The notes under the pieces are model-generated. The model saw nothing but the letters and a program-made list of their open reading frames with translations, searched no databases and had not been told where the DNA came from. A DNA stretch of 11,994 bases from an uncultured Faecalibacterium sp. (GTDB lineage: Bacteria > Bacillota > Clostridia > Oscillospirales > Ruminococcaceae): contig CAAFSR010000188.1 of the NCBI GenBank assembly GCA_900765705.1, positions 1 through 11,994 on the forward strand. The letters run 5' to 3'. Positions 1 through 6,458 of the stretch are shown piece by piece; positions within the stretch are counted from its first letter, which is position 1; each line of letters starts with the position of its first letter. The position numbers and the translations under genes were made by a program.

Positions 1-56
1 AATTTTTCCAGATCCACCGCATTGGCTTTGTCGATCTGGGCTTGGGTGTAGGTCAT
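1..56 (-). CDS. DUF3991/Toprim-domain protein, N-terminal fragment (cut by window edge)
   Basis: Only the first 18 codons are present, beginning Met-Thr-Tyr-Thr-Gln-Ala-Gln-Ile-Asp-Lys-Ala-Asn. This matches the usual opening of DUF3991/Toprim proteins found next to relaxases in Clostridia mobile elements, where the start resembles 'YTxxQIxxANxxDL' and precedes a CHC2-like zinc finger. The start is well supported by a strong ribosome binding site, AAGGAGGGAG, ending a few bases upstream. That site overlaps the stop codon of the relaxase gene, so the two are almost certainly co-transcribed and perhaps translationally coupled. Members of this family are thought to be primase-like proteins that help convert transferred single strands. 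The domain assignment rests on 18 residues only and remains tentative. Confidence 0.6.
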   Translation of the reverse strand, partial: MTYTQAQIDKANAVDLEK

Positions 57-68
57 GTTGCTCCCTCC

Positions 69-1646
69 TTAAAGCTCCTGTGTGTGATTCTTCTGTTCGG
101 TTTTCTTCTGGGATTGCGCTGCCTTGGCTTCTTCCAGCTTTTTCAGCACCGATTCCTTCTCCGAGGTCTTGCCGCCCGGTGCGGAAAGCTGCTGCTTATT
201 CAGCACCATGTCGATATACTTGCGGATATTTTTCAGTGCGGAGACGTCCGGCTGTAAGGTTTCCAGTTGGGTGCGCAGTTCTGCGCTGCTGGATTGCAGC
301 GCAGAAAATTCGGCATCCAATGCCGAAAAATTCACCGCTGTGCTGCCGTTCAGCTTCATCAGGGTGCGGACGGCTTTGTTGAATGCGTCCAGTTCGTCCT
401 TGTGCTGGGTGGCATAAGCGTCCTTGGTCAGCTTGAAGTTTTTCTTAATAAAGGTGTCATGGACGGGTTTCAGCTTGGCATGAACGGTAGCGGCGTCCTT
501 GATCTGAGCGATTGCCCGCATACGGTTTTCGTTCTGCTTCAACTGCCTGCGGAGAGGGGCGGCGGTCTGGTTCAGGTTAGAAATTGCAGTATCCAGATCC
601 TCAACGGTGTTCAGTGAATGGGTTTTCAGATAGTCCACCGCCTGCCGAATCTCCTCAAAGTCCCGGACAGTGCATTTCAGTTTTGCCTTGCCAGACCAAT
701 CGCTGCGCTGCTCGGCACGAAGATTGAAATAATCCACTAACAGGTCGGATAGCGTTGGCTCTTTGGCCTTTTCCAGAGCGTCCAGAAGAAGCTGCTTCTT
801 TTCGGTCAGGTCTGCGATCCAGCGTTGCAGCCCACGGATGGTGCTGCGGATGGACTGCATCAGGCTGTTGGCAGTGCGAATATCCCGATTGAGATTTCCG
901 AGAAAGGTTTCCACTCCACGCTTTTCCATCTGGTGTGCAGCGGGGCCGAGGTGGACGGTCGGTATCTGCTGGATGCCCTGCCGCTCGAATGAGCGGAGAT
1001 CAACACGCTCCGGTCTGCCTGCAGCTTCCAGATAGCGGTTGGTGATGGTCTCCCAGCCATGCCGCCAGACCTCGGCGTACTTCTGGTCGTTCCAGTCCAC
1101 GGTGTTTTCCTTGTGGCACTTCCAGTTCCCGGAGGGGAGTTGAATGCGCTTGCCGTTTTCATCAAGGTCGTATACCTTTCGGGCTTTCGGGAGCCACTTG
1201 CCGTGTTCGTCCATTGCCCGGAGTGTCAGCAGAATGTGGGTGTGTGGGTTGCCATCTCCCTTGTCGTGGATGGCAAAGTCAGCGATCATCCCTTTGGAAA
1301 CAAACTGCTCCTGACAAAATCCCTTTATCATGGAGAGATACTGCTCCTTCGGGACTTCCACCGGAAATGCCAGCACGATGCGCCGGGCAAGCTGGGAGTT
1401 CCACTGGTTCTCCACGGCTTCTACTGCGTTCCAGAGCGTGGCACGGTTTGCATATCCGGGCGGCGCATGGGTTGGCAGCATGATTTCGGCATGGACGAGT
1501 TCTTTCTTTTTGTTGTAGAATTTTGTTTTCTGGTCGTACTCACTGAACAGCCGTTCACCGCTCTGGTAAGCGGCCCCGGCAACAGCAGACTGTCCTTGGC
1601 TGCGCTTGACGATCGTGATTTTGAAATGCGGACACGGAATAGGCAT
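69..1646 (-). CDS. mobA: MobA/MobL-family (MobQ) relaxase
   Basis: This 525-aa protein would nick oriT and pilot the DNA strand during conjugative mobilization. The N-terminal third is a MobQ relaxase domain. Tyr27 in the Ala-Ala-Tyr-Gln-Ser-Gly-Glu motif matches the position of the catalytic tyrosine of RSF1010 MobA (Tyr25), and the metal-binding motif Asn-Pro-His-Thr-His lies near residues 133-137 with a further His at 127. The rest (about residues 240-525) is Lys/Glu/Gln-rich and largely helical, with likely coiled coils and no primase motif. The frame stays open upstream to 1838, but the ATG at 1646 begins the expected Met-Pro-Ile-Pro-Cys-Pro-His-Phe-Lys-Ile family start; the upstream part lies in the oriT region. 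The ribosome site (GGGGGTG) is mediocre. A hairpin with a T tract lies just upstream, and the Toprim gene follows directly. Confidence 0.92.
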   Translation of the reverse strand: MPIPCPHFKITIVKRSQGQSAVAGAAYQSGERLFSEYDQKTKFYNKKKELVHAEIMLPTHAPPGYANRATLWNAVEAVENQWNSQLARRIVLAFPVEVPKEQYLSMIKGFCQEQFVSKGMIADFAIHDKGDGNPHTHILLTLRAMDEHGKWLPKARKVYDLDENGKRIQLPSGNWKCHKENTVDWNDQKYAEVWRHGWETITNRYLEAAGRPERVDLRSFERQGIQQIPTVHLGPAAHQMEKRGVETFLGNLNRDIRTANSLMQSIRSTIRGLQRWIADLTEKKQLLLDALEKAKEPTLSDLLVDYFNLRAEQRSDWSGKAKLKCTVRDFEEIRQAVDYLKTHSLNTVEDLDTAISNLNQTAAPLRRQLKQNENRMRAIAQIKDAATVHAKLKPVHDTFIKKNFKLTKDAYATQHKDELDAFNKAVRTLMKLNGSTAVNFSALDAEFSALQSSSAELRTQLETLQPDVSALKNIRKYIDMVLNKQQLSAPGGKTSEKESVLKKLEEAKAAQSQKKTEQKNHTQEL

Positions 1647-1655
1647 CACCCCCAA

Positions 1656-1697
1656 ACAAAAAGACCGCCCAGCAAGATTGCTCTTGGTGAACGGTCT
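1656..1697 (-). terminator. Hairpin with T tract in the relaxase leader (possible attenuator)
   Basis: On the minus strand, AGACCG pairs with CGGTCT (1692-1697 with 1662-1667), with a further CAAG/CTTG pairing inside (1673-1676 with 1683-1686). It is followed by TTTTTGTTT and then the relaxase ATG about 15 bases later. The stem is imperfect, so termination would be partial. It may limit relaxase expression, or may simply be part of the structured oriT region. It is not a terminator for a preceding gene in the usual sense, because DUF3847 ends 200 bases upstream. Confidence 0.45.
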
Positions 1698-1777
1698 GGA
1701 ATCGTATTCGGTTTTGCTCGCCGCCTTGGAACGGAGTGCTGTGCGCTTCGTTCTTGGGGGGGAGCCGCAAAAGGATA

Positions 1778-1860
1778 GCTGCAAAGCAGCGCAAGGAAAA
1801 TGCAGTTTTCCTTGGGATGGAATCGGGCTGACGCACAAACGCCAGCTTCGATTTCATCGA
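1778..1860. repeat. Cluster of three small inverted repeats in the oriT region
   Basis: Three perfect inverted repeats sit between the relaxase gene and the nick-site hairpin: GCTGC/GCAGC at 1778-1790 with an AAA loop; CAAGGAAAA/TTTTCCTTG at 1792-1814 with a TGCAG loop; and TCGAT/ATCGA at 1848-1860 with a TTC loop. No coding gene fits here, although several frames stay open. Such clusters are typical binding sites for relaxase accessory proteins. Their role here is inferred. Confidence 0.6.
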
Positions 1861-1869
1861 GCCGTCTGC

Positions 1870-1910
1870 AAGGGCGCAATTTCACCGGAACGGTGTATAA
1901 TTGCGCCCTT
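1870..1910. other. oriT: Origin of transfer (oriT) core, RSF1010/pIP501 type
   Basis: A perfect 12-bp inverted repeat, AAGGGCGCAATT (1870-1881) and AATTGCGCCCTT (1899-1910), encloses a second small repeat, CACCG-GAA-CGGTG (1883-1895). The plus-strand sequence TAATTGCGCCCT (1898-1909) matches the MobQ nick core TAAGTGCGCCCT of RSF1010 and pIP501 at 11 of 12 positions. As in those plasmids, it directly follows a small hairpin. By analogy the nick would fall between G1905 and C1906. Because the outer repeat is perfect, the minus strand carries a similar core (AAATTGCGCCCT), so the nicked strand cannot be decided by eye. The site lies between a MobQ relaxase and a DUF3847 gene, as expected. As a terminator it is unconvincing: no T tract follows it on the minus strand. 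Confidence 0.8.
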
Positions 1911-2227
1911 TATTCTAAAGGGTTTTGGACGTTGCTGCGTTCGTGAACATCATGCACCATCTTTGCAAGTGCCAGCACGACTTCCGGTTGACGGAACGAG
2001 ATCTTCAGAAGTTCCATCACCTGATTGTCGGTCAGTTCTCCCGGACAGACCAAAAAGCTTTCCAGCATTCCGGCACGAGTGCAAAGGCGATGCACACGCT
2101 CTCTCCGATTCAGTTCCGACATCTGGCGTTCAAGGATTTTCTCCCGGTGCTGGCAAGAGCGCAGCTTTTGCTCTGCTTTGTCTTTTTCGTTGCGGAGGTA
2201 GGCAAGGTCGGTTTTGGGTTGGGTCAT
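1910..2227 (-). CDS. DUF3847-family protein (probable relaxase accessory protein)
   Basis: A 105-aa protein. Its N-terminal half is a charged heptad-like helix (about residues 5-50, rich in Lys, Glu, Gln and Arg), followed by Val-His-Arg-Leu-Cys-Thr-Arg-Ala-Gly and a compact C-terminal part. This layout, with the 'HRLC...G' motif, is that of DUF3847 proteins, which are regularly encoded beside MobA/MobL relaxases in Firmicutes mobile elements. A role in relaxosome assembly or oriT binding, like MobC, is an inference from position. The ATG at 2227 is preferred over one 21 bases upstream because AAGGAG lies 9 bases before it. The stop codon overlaps the right arm of the oriT hairpin. It is divergent from the response regulator. 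Confidence 0.75.
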   Translation of the reverse strand: MTQPKTDLAYLRNEKDKAEQKLRSCQHREKILERQMSELNRRERVHRLCTRAGMLESFLVCPGELTDNQVMELLKISFRQPEVVLALAKMVHDVHERSNVQNPLE

Positions 2228-2294
2228 GGCATCACGCTCCTTTTTCAAAAACTTTTATTCGTTTACAAACATTTTATAATTCATATTTACCGCC

Positions 2295-2322
2295 TTGTAT
2301 TCTTTGAGATAACGAATATAAT
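2295..2322 (+). promoter_or_regulatory. Putative promoter of the two-component operon
   Basis: A perfect -10 TATAAT at 2317-2322 is preceded 16 bases upstream by a weak -35 TTGTAT (2295-2300). It lies 67 bases before the response regulator start, in the AT-rich gap between the divergent DUF3847 and response regulator genes. A single TAGATA copy at 2336-2341 resembles the repeats before the ABC genes, but no second phased copy is seen. Transcription start is unverified. Confidence 0.5.
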
Positions 2323-2388
2323 ACGTCTAGGAGAATAGATAAATAATTGAAAAATGATTGCTATATTTGCTGTTAGGAGGTGAGCATA

Positions 2389-3063
2389 ATGAATGCAAAG
2401 ATACTGATTGCTGATGATGAAAGCGATATTGTTTCTATGCTCGGTAACTTTTTTGAAAGCAAGGGCTTTCGTGTCCTGCCCGCTTTCAATGGTGCAGAAG
2501 CACTAAAGCAAGTGGAAAAACAACCGGATATTATTTTGCTTGACATCAATATGCCCGGAACAGACGGGTTAGAAGTTTGCAAGCGTATCCGTGATCACAT
2601 ATCCTGCCCGATCCTTTTTCTGACTGCCAGAATCGAAGATACAGATAAGGTAAAAGGCTTTGCTGTTGGCGGTGATGATTATATTGTAAAGCCCTTTTCC
2701 CTCGTAGAGCTTGATGCGCGGGTACGCGCTCACCTGCGCCGGGAAGCACGACACAATTTTGAAGCACAAGTCAAGTTTTCCGGTGATTTGACGATTGACT
2801 ATTCAGAACGTTGCTTGTTCTTTGGCGATAAGCGTGTCGGTCTTGCAAAAAGGGAATTTGATATTGTGGAACTGCTTTCTCAAAATCCAGGACAGATCTT
2901 TGATAAAGAACGGATTTATGAGCGTATTTGGGGCTATGACAGCGAGGGGGACAGCAGTGTTGTAGCAGAGCATATCCGCAGAATACGGTCCAAAATCGCG
3001 GCATACACCGACCGCATATATATTGAAACGGTTTGGGGGTGTGGATACAAATGGGTCAAGTAA
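2389..3063 (+). CDS. OmpR/PhoB-family response regulator
   Basis: A 224-aa cytoplasmic transcription factor. The receiver domain (residues 1-115) has the acidic pair Asp9/Asp10, the phospho-acceptor Asp52 in Leu-Leu-Asp-Ile-Asn-Met-Pro-Gly, Thr79 and Lys101 (Val-Lys-Pro-Phe). The winged-helix DNA-binding domain (about 130-224) includes Lys-Arg-Glu-Phe-Asp and the recognition helix region Val-Val-Ala-Glu-His-Ile-Arg-Arg-Ile-Arg, ending Gly-Cys-Gly-Tyr-Lys-Trp. The ATG at 2389 is chosen over a GTG nine bases upstream because AGGAGG ends 8 bases before it. It is the first gene of the cargo block and overlaps the kinase gene by 13 bases, so the pair is one operon. The likely target is the promoter before the ABC genes. 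Its signal is unknown. Its base composition is AT-richer than the flanking mobility genes. Confidence 0.95.
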   Translation: MNAKILIADDESDIVSMLGNFFESKGFRVLPAFNGAEALKQVEKQPDIILLDINMPGTDGLEVCKRIRDHISCPILFLTARIEDTDKVKGFAVGGDDYIVKPFSLVELDARVRAHLRREARHNFEAQVKFSGDLTIDYSERCLFFGDKRVGLAKREFDIVELLSQNPGQIFDKERIYERIWGYDSEGDSSVVAEHIRRIRSKIAAYTDRIYIETVWGCGYKWVK

Positions 3064-4229
3064 ATTGCCGCAAGCACTATTTATCTCTCCGAAAAAGCCT
3101 TGTTCTCTATGTAATTGCCTTTGTTGTACTCGCAGTCTTTCTATCCGTAACGACTTTTTCAATCTGTGATGGTGCTGCCGAGGGTATCAGAGCATCTTAT
3201 CCTCCGACCGGCGAAAAATATTATTTGACGAATGAGCAGGGGGAACAGTTGGGCGACGGCGCTTACATCGGGACAGTGCCCGTCCCGATGTCTAAAGAGG
3301 ACGAGCGTACCATTGCGCTACTGGAGAAACTTCCCATTGTTGCAACTCCTATCTATTCTGCATTCTGTATTATCGCGGCTGCGCTGCTATTTTACAGAAA
3401 CAGGCTGAAAAAGCCGCTTGCGGAACTGCGGACTGCTTCTGAAAAAATAGCGAACAATGACTTGGACTTTTCAATCGACTATGATAACAACGATGAATTG
3501 GGACAGCTTTGTGCGTCCTTTGAAATCATGCGGACAACCCTTGCGGACAATTTCTCTAAAATGTGGCGGCAAGTTGAAGAACGAAAAGCACTCAACGCCG
3601 CTTTTGCTCACGATTTGCGTACCCCTCTGACGGTACTAAAAGGCTATAACGAAATGCTGCAAGCTAGCGACAATTCCCAAACGAGGGAAACCGCCGCCAC
3701 AATGGGAAAGCATATTTCCCGTATGGAAAACTATGTAAGCAGTATGAGCAACATTAGGCGTATGGAAGATACGCAGCCGGAGTACAAGTTGATTGGCTTG
3801 CAACCATTGGTATCTTCTTTGTATGACAGTGCAAAAATCATTTGTACGAAAAACGGAAAAGAGTTGATTTTACAAAATGACATATCTGTTTTGCAGCTAT
3901 CTCTTGACAGTGCATTTATCTCACAGGTATGCAACAACTTGATTTCTAACGCTGTGCGGTATGCCCGGACTTTAGTAACAATATCTTTCACCTTGCATGA
4001 CAACGGTTTGCTGCTTTCCGTATCGGACGATGGGAATGGTTTTGATAAAGACAGCCTACAAAAAGCTGCAAATCCGTACTTCACAGGGGAAAGCAATCAT
4101 TCCGAGCATTTCGGACTTGGGTTATATATTTGCAAGCTGCTTTGTGAACACCATAACGGCTATTTGAAGATTGAAAATACTGCAACCGGAGCAAATGTAT
4201 CCGCCTATTTCAAATCTCCTGCCTTGTAG
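3051..4229 (+). CDS. HAMP-domain sensor histidine kinase
   Basis: A 392-aa inner-membrane kinase, partner of the preceding regulator. Transmembrane segments lie at about residues 15-37 and 95-115, enclosing a roughly 57-residue extracytoplasmic loop that is too short for a large sensor domain. A HAMP linker (about 116-168) follows, then the dimerization domain with phospho-acceptor His187 in Phe-Ala-His-Asp-Leu-Arg-Thr-Pro-Leu, the N box around Asn-Asn-Leu-Ile-Ser-Asn-Ala (295-301), the G1 box Asp-Asp-Gly-Asn-Gly-Phe (326-331) and the G2 box Gly-Leu-Gly-Leu-Tyr (355-359). All kinase motifs are intact. The ATG at 3051, inside the end of the regulator gene, is preferred over a TTG at 3033. Kinases of this shape beside ABC-2 transporters often respond to cationic or lantibiotic-type peptides. 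That function is inferred here. Confidence 0.93.
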   Translation: MGQVNCRKHYLSLRKSLVLYVIAFVVLAVFLSVTTFSICDGAAEGIRASYPPTGEKYYLTNEQGEQLGDGAYIGTVPVPMSKEDERTIALLEKLPIVATPIYSAFCIIAAALLFYRNRLKKPLAELRTASEKIANNDLDFSIDYDNNDELGQLCASFEIMRTTLADNFSKMWRQVEERKALNAAFAHDLRTPLTVLKGYNEMLQASDNSQTRETAATMGKHISRMENYVSSMSNIRRMEDTQPEYKLIGLQPLVSSLYDSAKIICTKNGKELILQNDISVLQLSLDSAFISQVCNNLISNAVRYARTLVTISFTLHDNGLLLSVSDDGNGFDKDSLQKAANPYFTGESNHSEHFGLGLYICKLLCEHHNGYLKIENTATGANVSAYFKSPAL

Positions 4230-4258
4230 ATAAAAAGTAGATATTTTCCCTCTATACT
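4226..4258 (+). promoter_or_regulatory. Putative activated promoter of the ABC transporter genes, with phased direct repeats
   Basis: Two exact GTAGATA copies start at 4226 and 4237, an 11-base period typical of OmpR-family binding sites. A -10-like TATACT follows at 4253-4258. No good -35 is present where one is expected (4230-4235); the repeats cover that position, as in activator-dependent promoters. The first repeat overlaps the kinase stop codon. The proposed link to the upstream response regulator is an inference. Confidence 0.5.
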
Positions 4259-4289
4259 CTCCATGAAAATACATGGGGAGTATTTTTTT
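4254..4289 (+). terminator. Intrinsic terminator after the kinase gene
   Basis: A 12-bp stem, ATACTCTCCATG (4254-4265) with CATGGGGAGTAT (4272-4283), contains one T-G wobble and a loop of AAAATA, and runs into seven T residues (4283-4289). It would end the regulator-kinase transcript before the ABC genes. Its left arm overlaps the proposed -10 of the ABC promoter. Confidence 0.85.
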
Positions 4290-4315
4290 GCTCCCTATGG
4301 AGAAAGGGGCTTTTT

Positions 4316-5191
4316 ATGGAATTAAAAACAATTGGGCTGACAAAAAAGTTTAGCTCCAAAACCGCTGTGGACAATTTGAATATTACCTTAACAAATGGTG
4401 TCTACGGATTACTGGGTGCAAATGGCGCAGGAAAAACAACGCTTATGCGTCTGCTCTGCAATATCCAAAATCCTACTTCCGGGAGAATTTTGCTTAACGA
4501 GAAAAACATTGTGGGGCTGGGTGAACGCTATCGCAATCTTTTAGGCTACTTGCCGCAGCACTTCGGATATTACCCCGATTTTTCAGCGTATGACTTTCTG
4601 CGCTACGTTTCTGCTCTAAAAGGCTTGGACGAAAAGGCGGCGTATAAGAAGTCAAAAGAGTTACTGGAAGCAGTAGACTTATCGAGGGAAAGTAAGCACA
4701 AAATCAAAACCTTTTCCGGAGGCATGAAACAGCGTTTAGGGATTGCACAAGCCATGCTCAATGATCCCCGCATTTTGATTTTAGACGAGCCAACGGCAGG
4801 GCTTGACCCGAAAGAGCGCGTCCGTTTCCGCAATTTGATCAGCGCCTTTTCCAAAGACCGCATTGTAATTCTGTCTACGCATATTGTTTCCGATGTGGAG
4901 TTTATCGCAGAGGAAATCATTATGATGAAATCCGGACAAATCATTCATTTTGGAAATCCGCAGGAGATCACTTCTGAAATCGACTGTCAAGTATGGGAAT
5001 GTACGGTTCCGACTGCCTATGCGGAAAAAAACGCAGCTGCTTACAATACAAGTAATCTGCGGAACATCAGTGGAAACCAGACGATCTTACGGATTATTGG
5101 AGATCGTCCGCCTATGGAAAATGCGGTAAGGGTGCAGCCTACTTTGGAAGACCTGTACCTGTTCTATTTCAAAGGGGGCTGTGAAGAATGA
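4316..5191 (+). CDS. ABC transporter ATP-binding protein
   Basis: A 291-aa ATPase that would power the adjacent permease. Motifs in order: Walker A Gly-Ala-Asn-Gly-Ala-Gly-Lys-Thr (34-41), Q-loop Gln81, signature Phe-Ser-Gly-Gly-Met-Lys-Gln-Arg (133-140), Walker B with catalytic Glu158 (Leu-Ile-Leu-Asp-Glu-Pro-Thr), D-loop Gly-Leu-Asp, and switch His189. All are intact. The C-terminal 80 residues are an extra domain as seen in drug and bacteriocin exporters (BcrA/CcmA-like group). The start has AAAGGGG six bases upstream. The stop overlaps the permease start as ATGA, so the two are translationally coupled. An upstream terminator and a likely regulator-controlled promoter separate it from the kinase gene. 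Export or immunity toward an antimicrobial peptide is the most likely role but is not proven by sequence. Confidence 0.95.
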   Translation: MELKTIGLTKKFSSKTAVDNLNITLTNGVYGLLGANGAGKTTLMRLLCNIQNPTSGRILLNEKNIVGLGERYRNLLGYLPQHFGYYPDFSAYDFLRYVSALKGLDEKAAYKKSKELLEAVDLSRESKHKIKTFSGGMKQRLGIAQAMLNDPRILILDEPTAGLDPKERVRFRNLISAFSKDRIVILSTHIVSDVEFIAEEIIMMKSGQIIHFGNPQEITSEIDCQVWECTVPTAYAEKNAAAYNTSNLRNISGNQTILRIIGDRPPMENAVRVQPTLEDLYLFYFKGGCEE

Positions 5192-6264
5192 AAAAACTGA
5201 TTCTTTTTGAACTGCGGAAAGTGTTTTCAAAGCGTTTGGCGCTCATCGCTCTAATTGGAATTATCCTGTTCTCTGCCTTGCTATCCTTTTCCACCTTTCA
5301 AAACAAATATGCATTTGACCAAAATATCGGTGAAGGTACTGGCAAAACAGCAGTAGAAATCGACAAGGAAATTGCAGCGAAATATGAAGGAATTCTGACA
5401 GACGAAAAAGTGCAGCAAATGATGTCTGATTTTGCACCGACATCAGATTTACATGGATTGAGTGCAATCTATGTTTATCAAAACGCCATGCAATCGGCAG
5501 CCTTTTCACGGTTTTCTGATAAAGAGGGAAATTGGAACGGATTAAGTGTTTCTGATGTGTTTGGCAATGAAGAAATCAAAATTGGCTATGTGGATGGTTG
5601 GCTTTCCACCAGCCGAAACATGGTGCGGGTTTTTGTCGCGCTTGCTCTTGCGGTTATCATCATGCTTGCTCCAATTTTCTCCGGCGAGTATGAAGGCGTT
5701 GACAATATCATATTGACAAGCAAATACGGCAAAACCAAATGCACTACTGCAAAGGTAGCAGCGGGTATTCTTACCGCCATTCTCACTACTGCGCTGGTTG
5801 CGGCTTTTAACTTGCTTCTTGCTCTTATCTTTTACGGAACGGAAGGGCTAGATTGTAGTATTCTATTCGCTCCCAGCGACTATGTAGAAGGGTTTATTTC
5901 TTTTAATATCACTTGTGGAACATTACTCAAATATCAAATCCTGTTGGCCTTTACCTGTACCCTCAGCGTTACTGGAATTACACTGTTCCTATCTGCAATC
6001 AGTAAAAATCAGATTGTAGCTTTGGTTGCGGCGATAGCAATTTTTCTGTTCCCAGTTTTGCTGCCAATCACAGAAGCAAATCCGTTGTTCCGATTGGTTG
6101 GACTTCTTCCTATCTATCATGCACTGGCTATTTCGCTCCTGTCGGTGGAACAAATGAGTAACGGTATGCTGTATGCGATATGGGCAATCCCGGCAGCACT
6201 ACTCTTTTTGGGAGTTGGTGCAGGTATTTCTCGCCGTGTATTTGCCAAGCACCAAGTTTCATAA
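5188..6264 (+). CDS. ABC-2-type transporter permease
   Basis: A 358-aa membrane protein. A first transmembrane segment (about residues 15-35) is followed by an approximately 110-residue extracytoplasmic stretch, then about six hydrophobic segments clustered from residue 148 to the C-terminus. This ABC-2 layout is shared with bacitracin/lantibiotic-type exporters and other gut Firmicutes permeases. The ATG overlaps the ATPase stop by four bases (ATGA), and a strong terminator follows 75 bases after the stop. With the ATPase it forms a two-gene transporter; a single permease suggests a homodimer. Substrate cannot be told from sequence. Its AT-rich composition matches the rest of the cargo block and contrasts with the minus-strand neighbours. 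Confidence 0.88.
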   Translation: MKKLILFELRKVFSKRLALIALIGIILFSALLSFSTFQNKYAFDQNIGEGTGKTAVEIDKEIAAKYEGILTDEKVQQMMSDFAPTSDLHGLSAIYVYQNAMQSAAFSRFSDKEGNWNGLSVSDVFGNEEIKIGYVDGWLSTSRNMVRVFVALALAVIIMLAPIFSGEYEGVDNIILTSKYGKTKCTTAKVAAGILTAILTTALVAAFNLLLALIFYGTEGLDCSILFAPSDYVEGFISFNITCGTLLKYQILLAFTCTLSVTGITLFLSAISKNQIVALVAAIAIFLFPVLLPITEANPLFRLVGLLPIYHALAISLLSVEQMSNGMLYAIWAIPAALLFLGVGAGISRRVFAKHQVS

Positions 6265-6283
6265 ATATGGAATGATCTACCGG

Positions 6284-6310
6284 ACGACGGCAAAAGAAAA
6301 AAGCCGTCGT
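6284..6310. repeat. Short inverted repeat after the permease gene
   Basis: ACGACGGC (6284-6291) pairs perfectly with GCCGTCGT (6303-6310) across an 11-base loop made only of A and G. No T tract follows on either strand, so it is probably not a terminator by itself. It may add structure to the 3' end of the ABC transcript. Confidence 0.5.
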
Positions 6311-6338
6311 ATAGCAGACATATCCGCGCGCCCATTTT

Positions 6339-6381
6339 GAAGCGGCGGCTCAATTTTCAGAGCCGCCGCTTCTTTGTGTTT
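6339..6381 (+). terminator. Strong intrinsic terminator of the ABC operon
   Basis: A perfect 13-bp GC-rich stem, GAAGCGGCGGCTC (6339-6351) with GAGCCGCCGCTTC (6360-6372) and an 8-base loop, is followed by TTTGTGTTT. It ends the plus-strand cargo operon. On the opposite strand no T tract follows, so minus-strand transcription from the TnpV side is not clearly stopped here. Confidence 0.85.
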
Positions 6382-6388
6382 ACACAAA
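6373..6388. repeat. 16-bp near-palindrome next to the terminator
   Basis: TTTGTGT and ACACAAA form 7-bp arms around a two-base centre. The size is right for an operator, but no promoter is visible beside it. The remaining bases to 6458 show nothing recognisable. Confidence 0.4.
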
Positions 6389-6458
6389 CCAATGATGACT
6401 TGCAGGGATACGGTAGCCGATTGGAAGTTGTTTTACCATAGCAGATCAGTTATCGTTT

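Noticed and set aside
1059..1778. Long plus-strand open frames opposite the relaxase (1059-1778, 1606-2307)
   Set aside because: They are antisense to a well-supported gene or run across the oriT region and a second gene, lack good ribosome sites, and have no recognisable domain. GC-rich codon use often opens such frames.
1647..1838. N-terminal extension of the relaxase to a Met codon at 1838
   Set aside because: The extra 64 residues lie in the structured oriT region, look non-natural (Cys/Arg/Ser-rich) and push the catalytic tyrosine far from its usual position near residue 25. The start at 1646 fits the family.
1555..1885. Two short minus-strand frames through the oriT region (1555-1857 and 1646-1885)
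   Set aside because: They overlap stems of inverted repeats and the relaxase start. The sequence is better explained as non-coding transfer-origin DNA.
1870..1910. The oriT hairpin read as a terminator for the DUF3847 gene
   Set aside because: No T tract follows on the minus strand, and the right arm matches the MobQ nick core after a small hairpin.
2389..4229. VanR/VanS-type vancomycin-resistance regulators, because the backbone resembles Tn1549
   Set aside because: No van ligase, reductase or dipeptidase gene is present, and the pair is followed by an ABC transporter, which points to a peptide-type signal instead.
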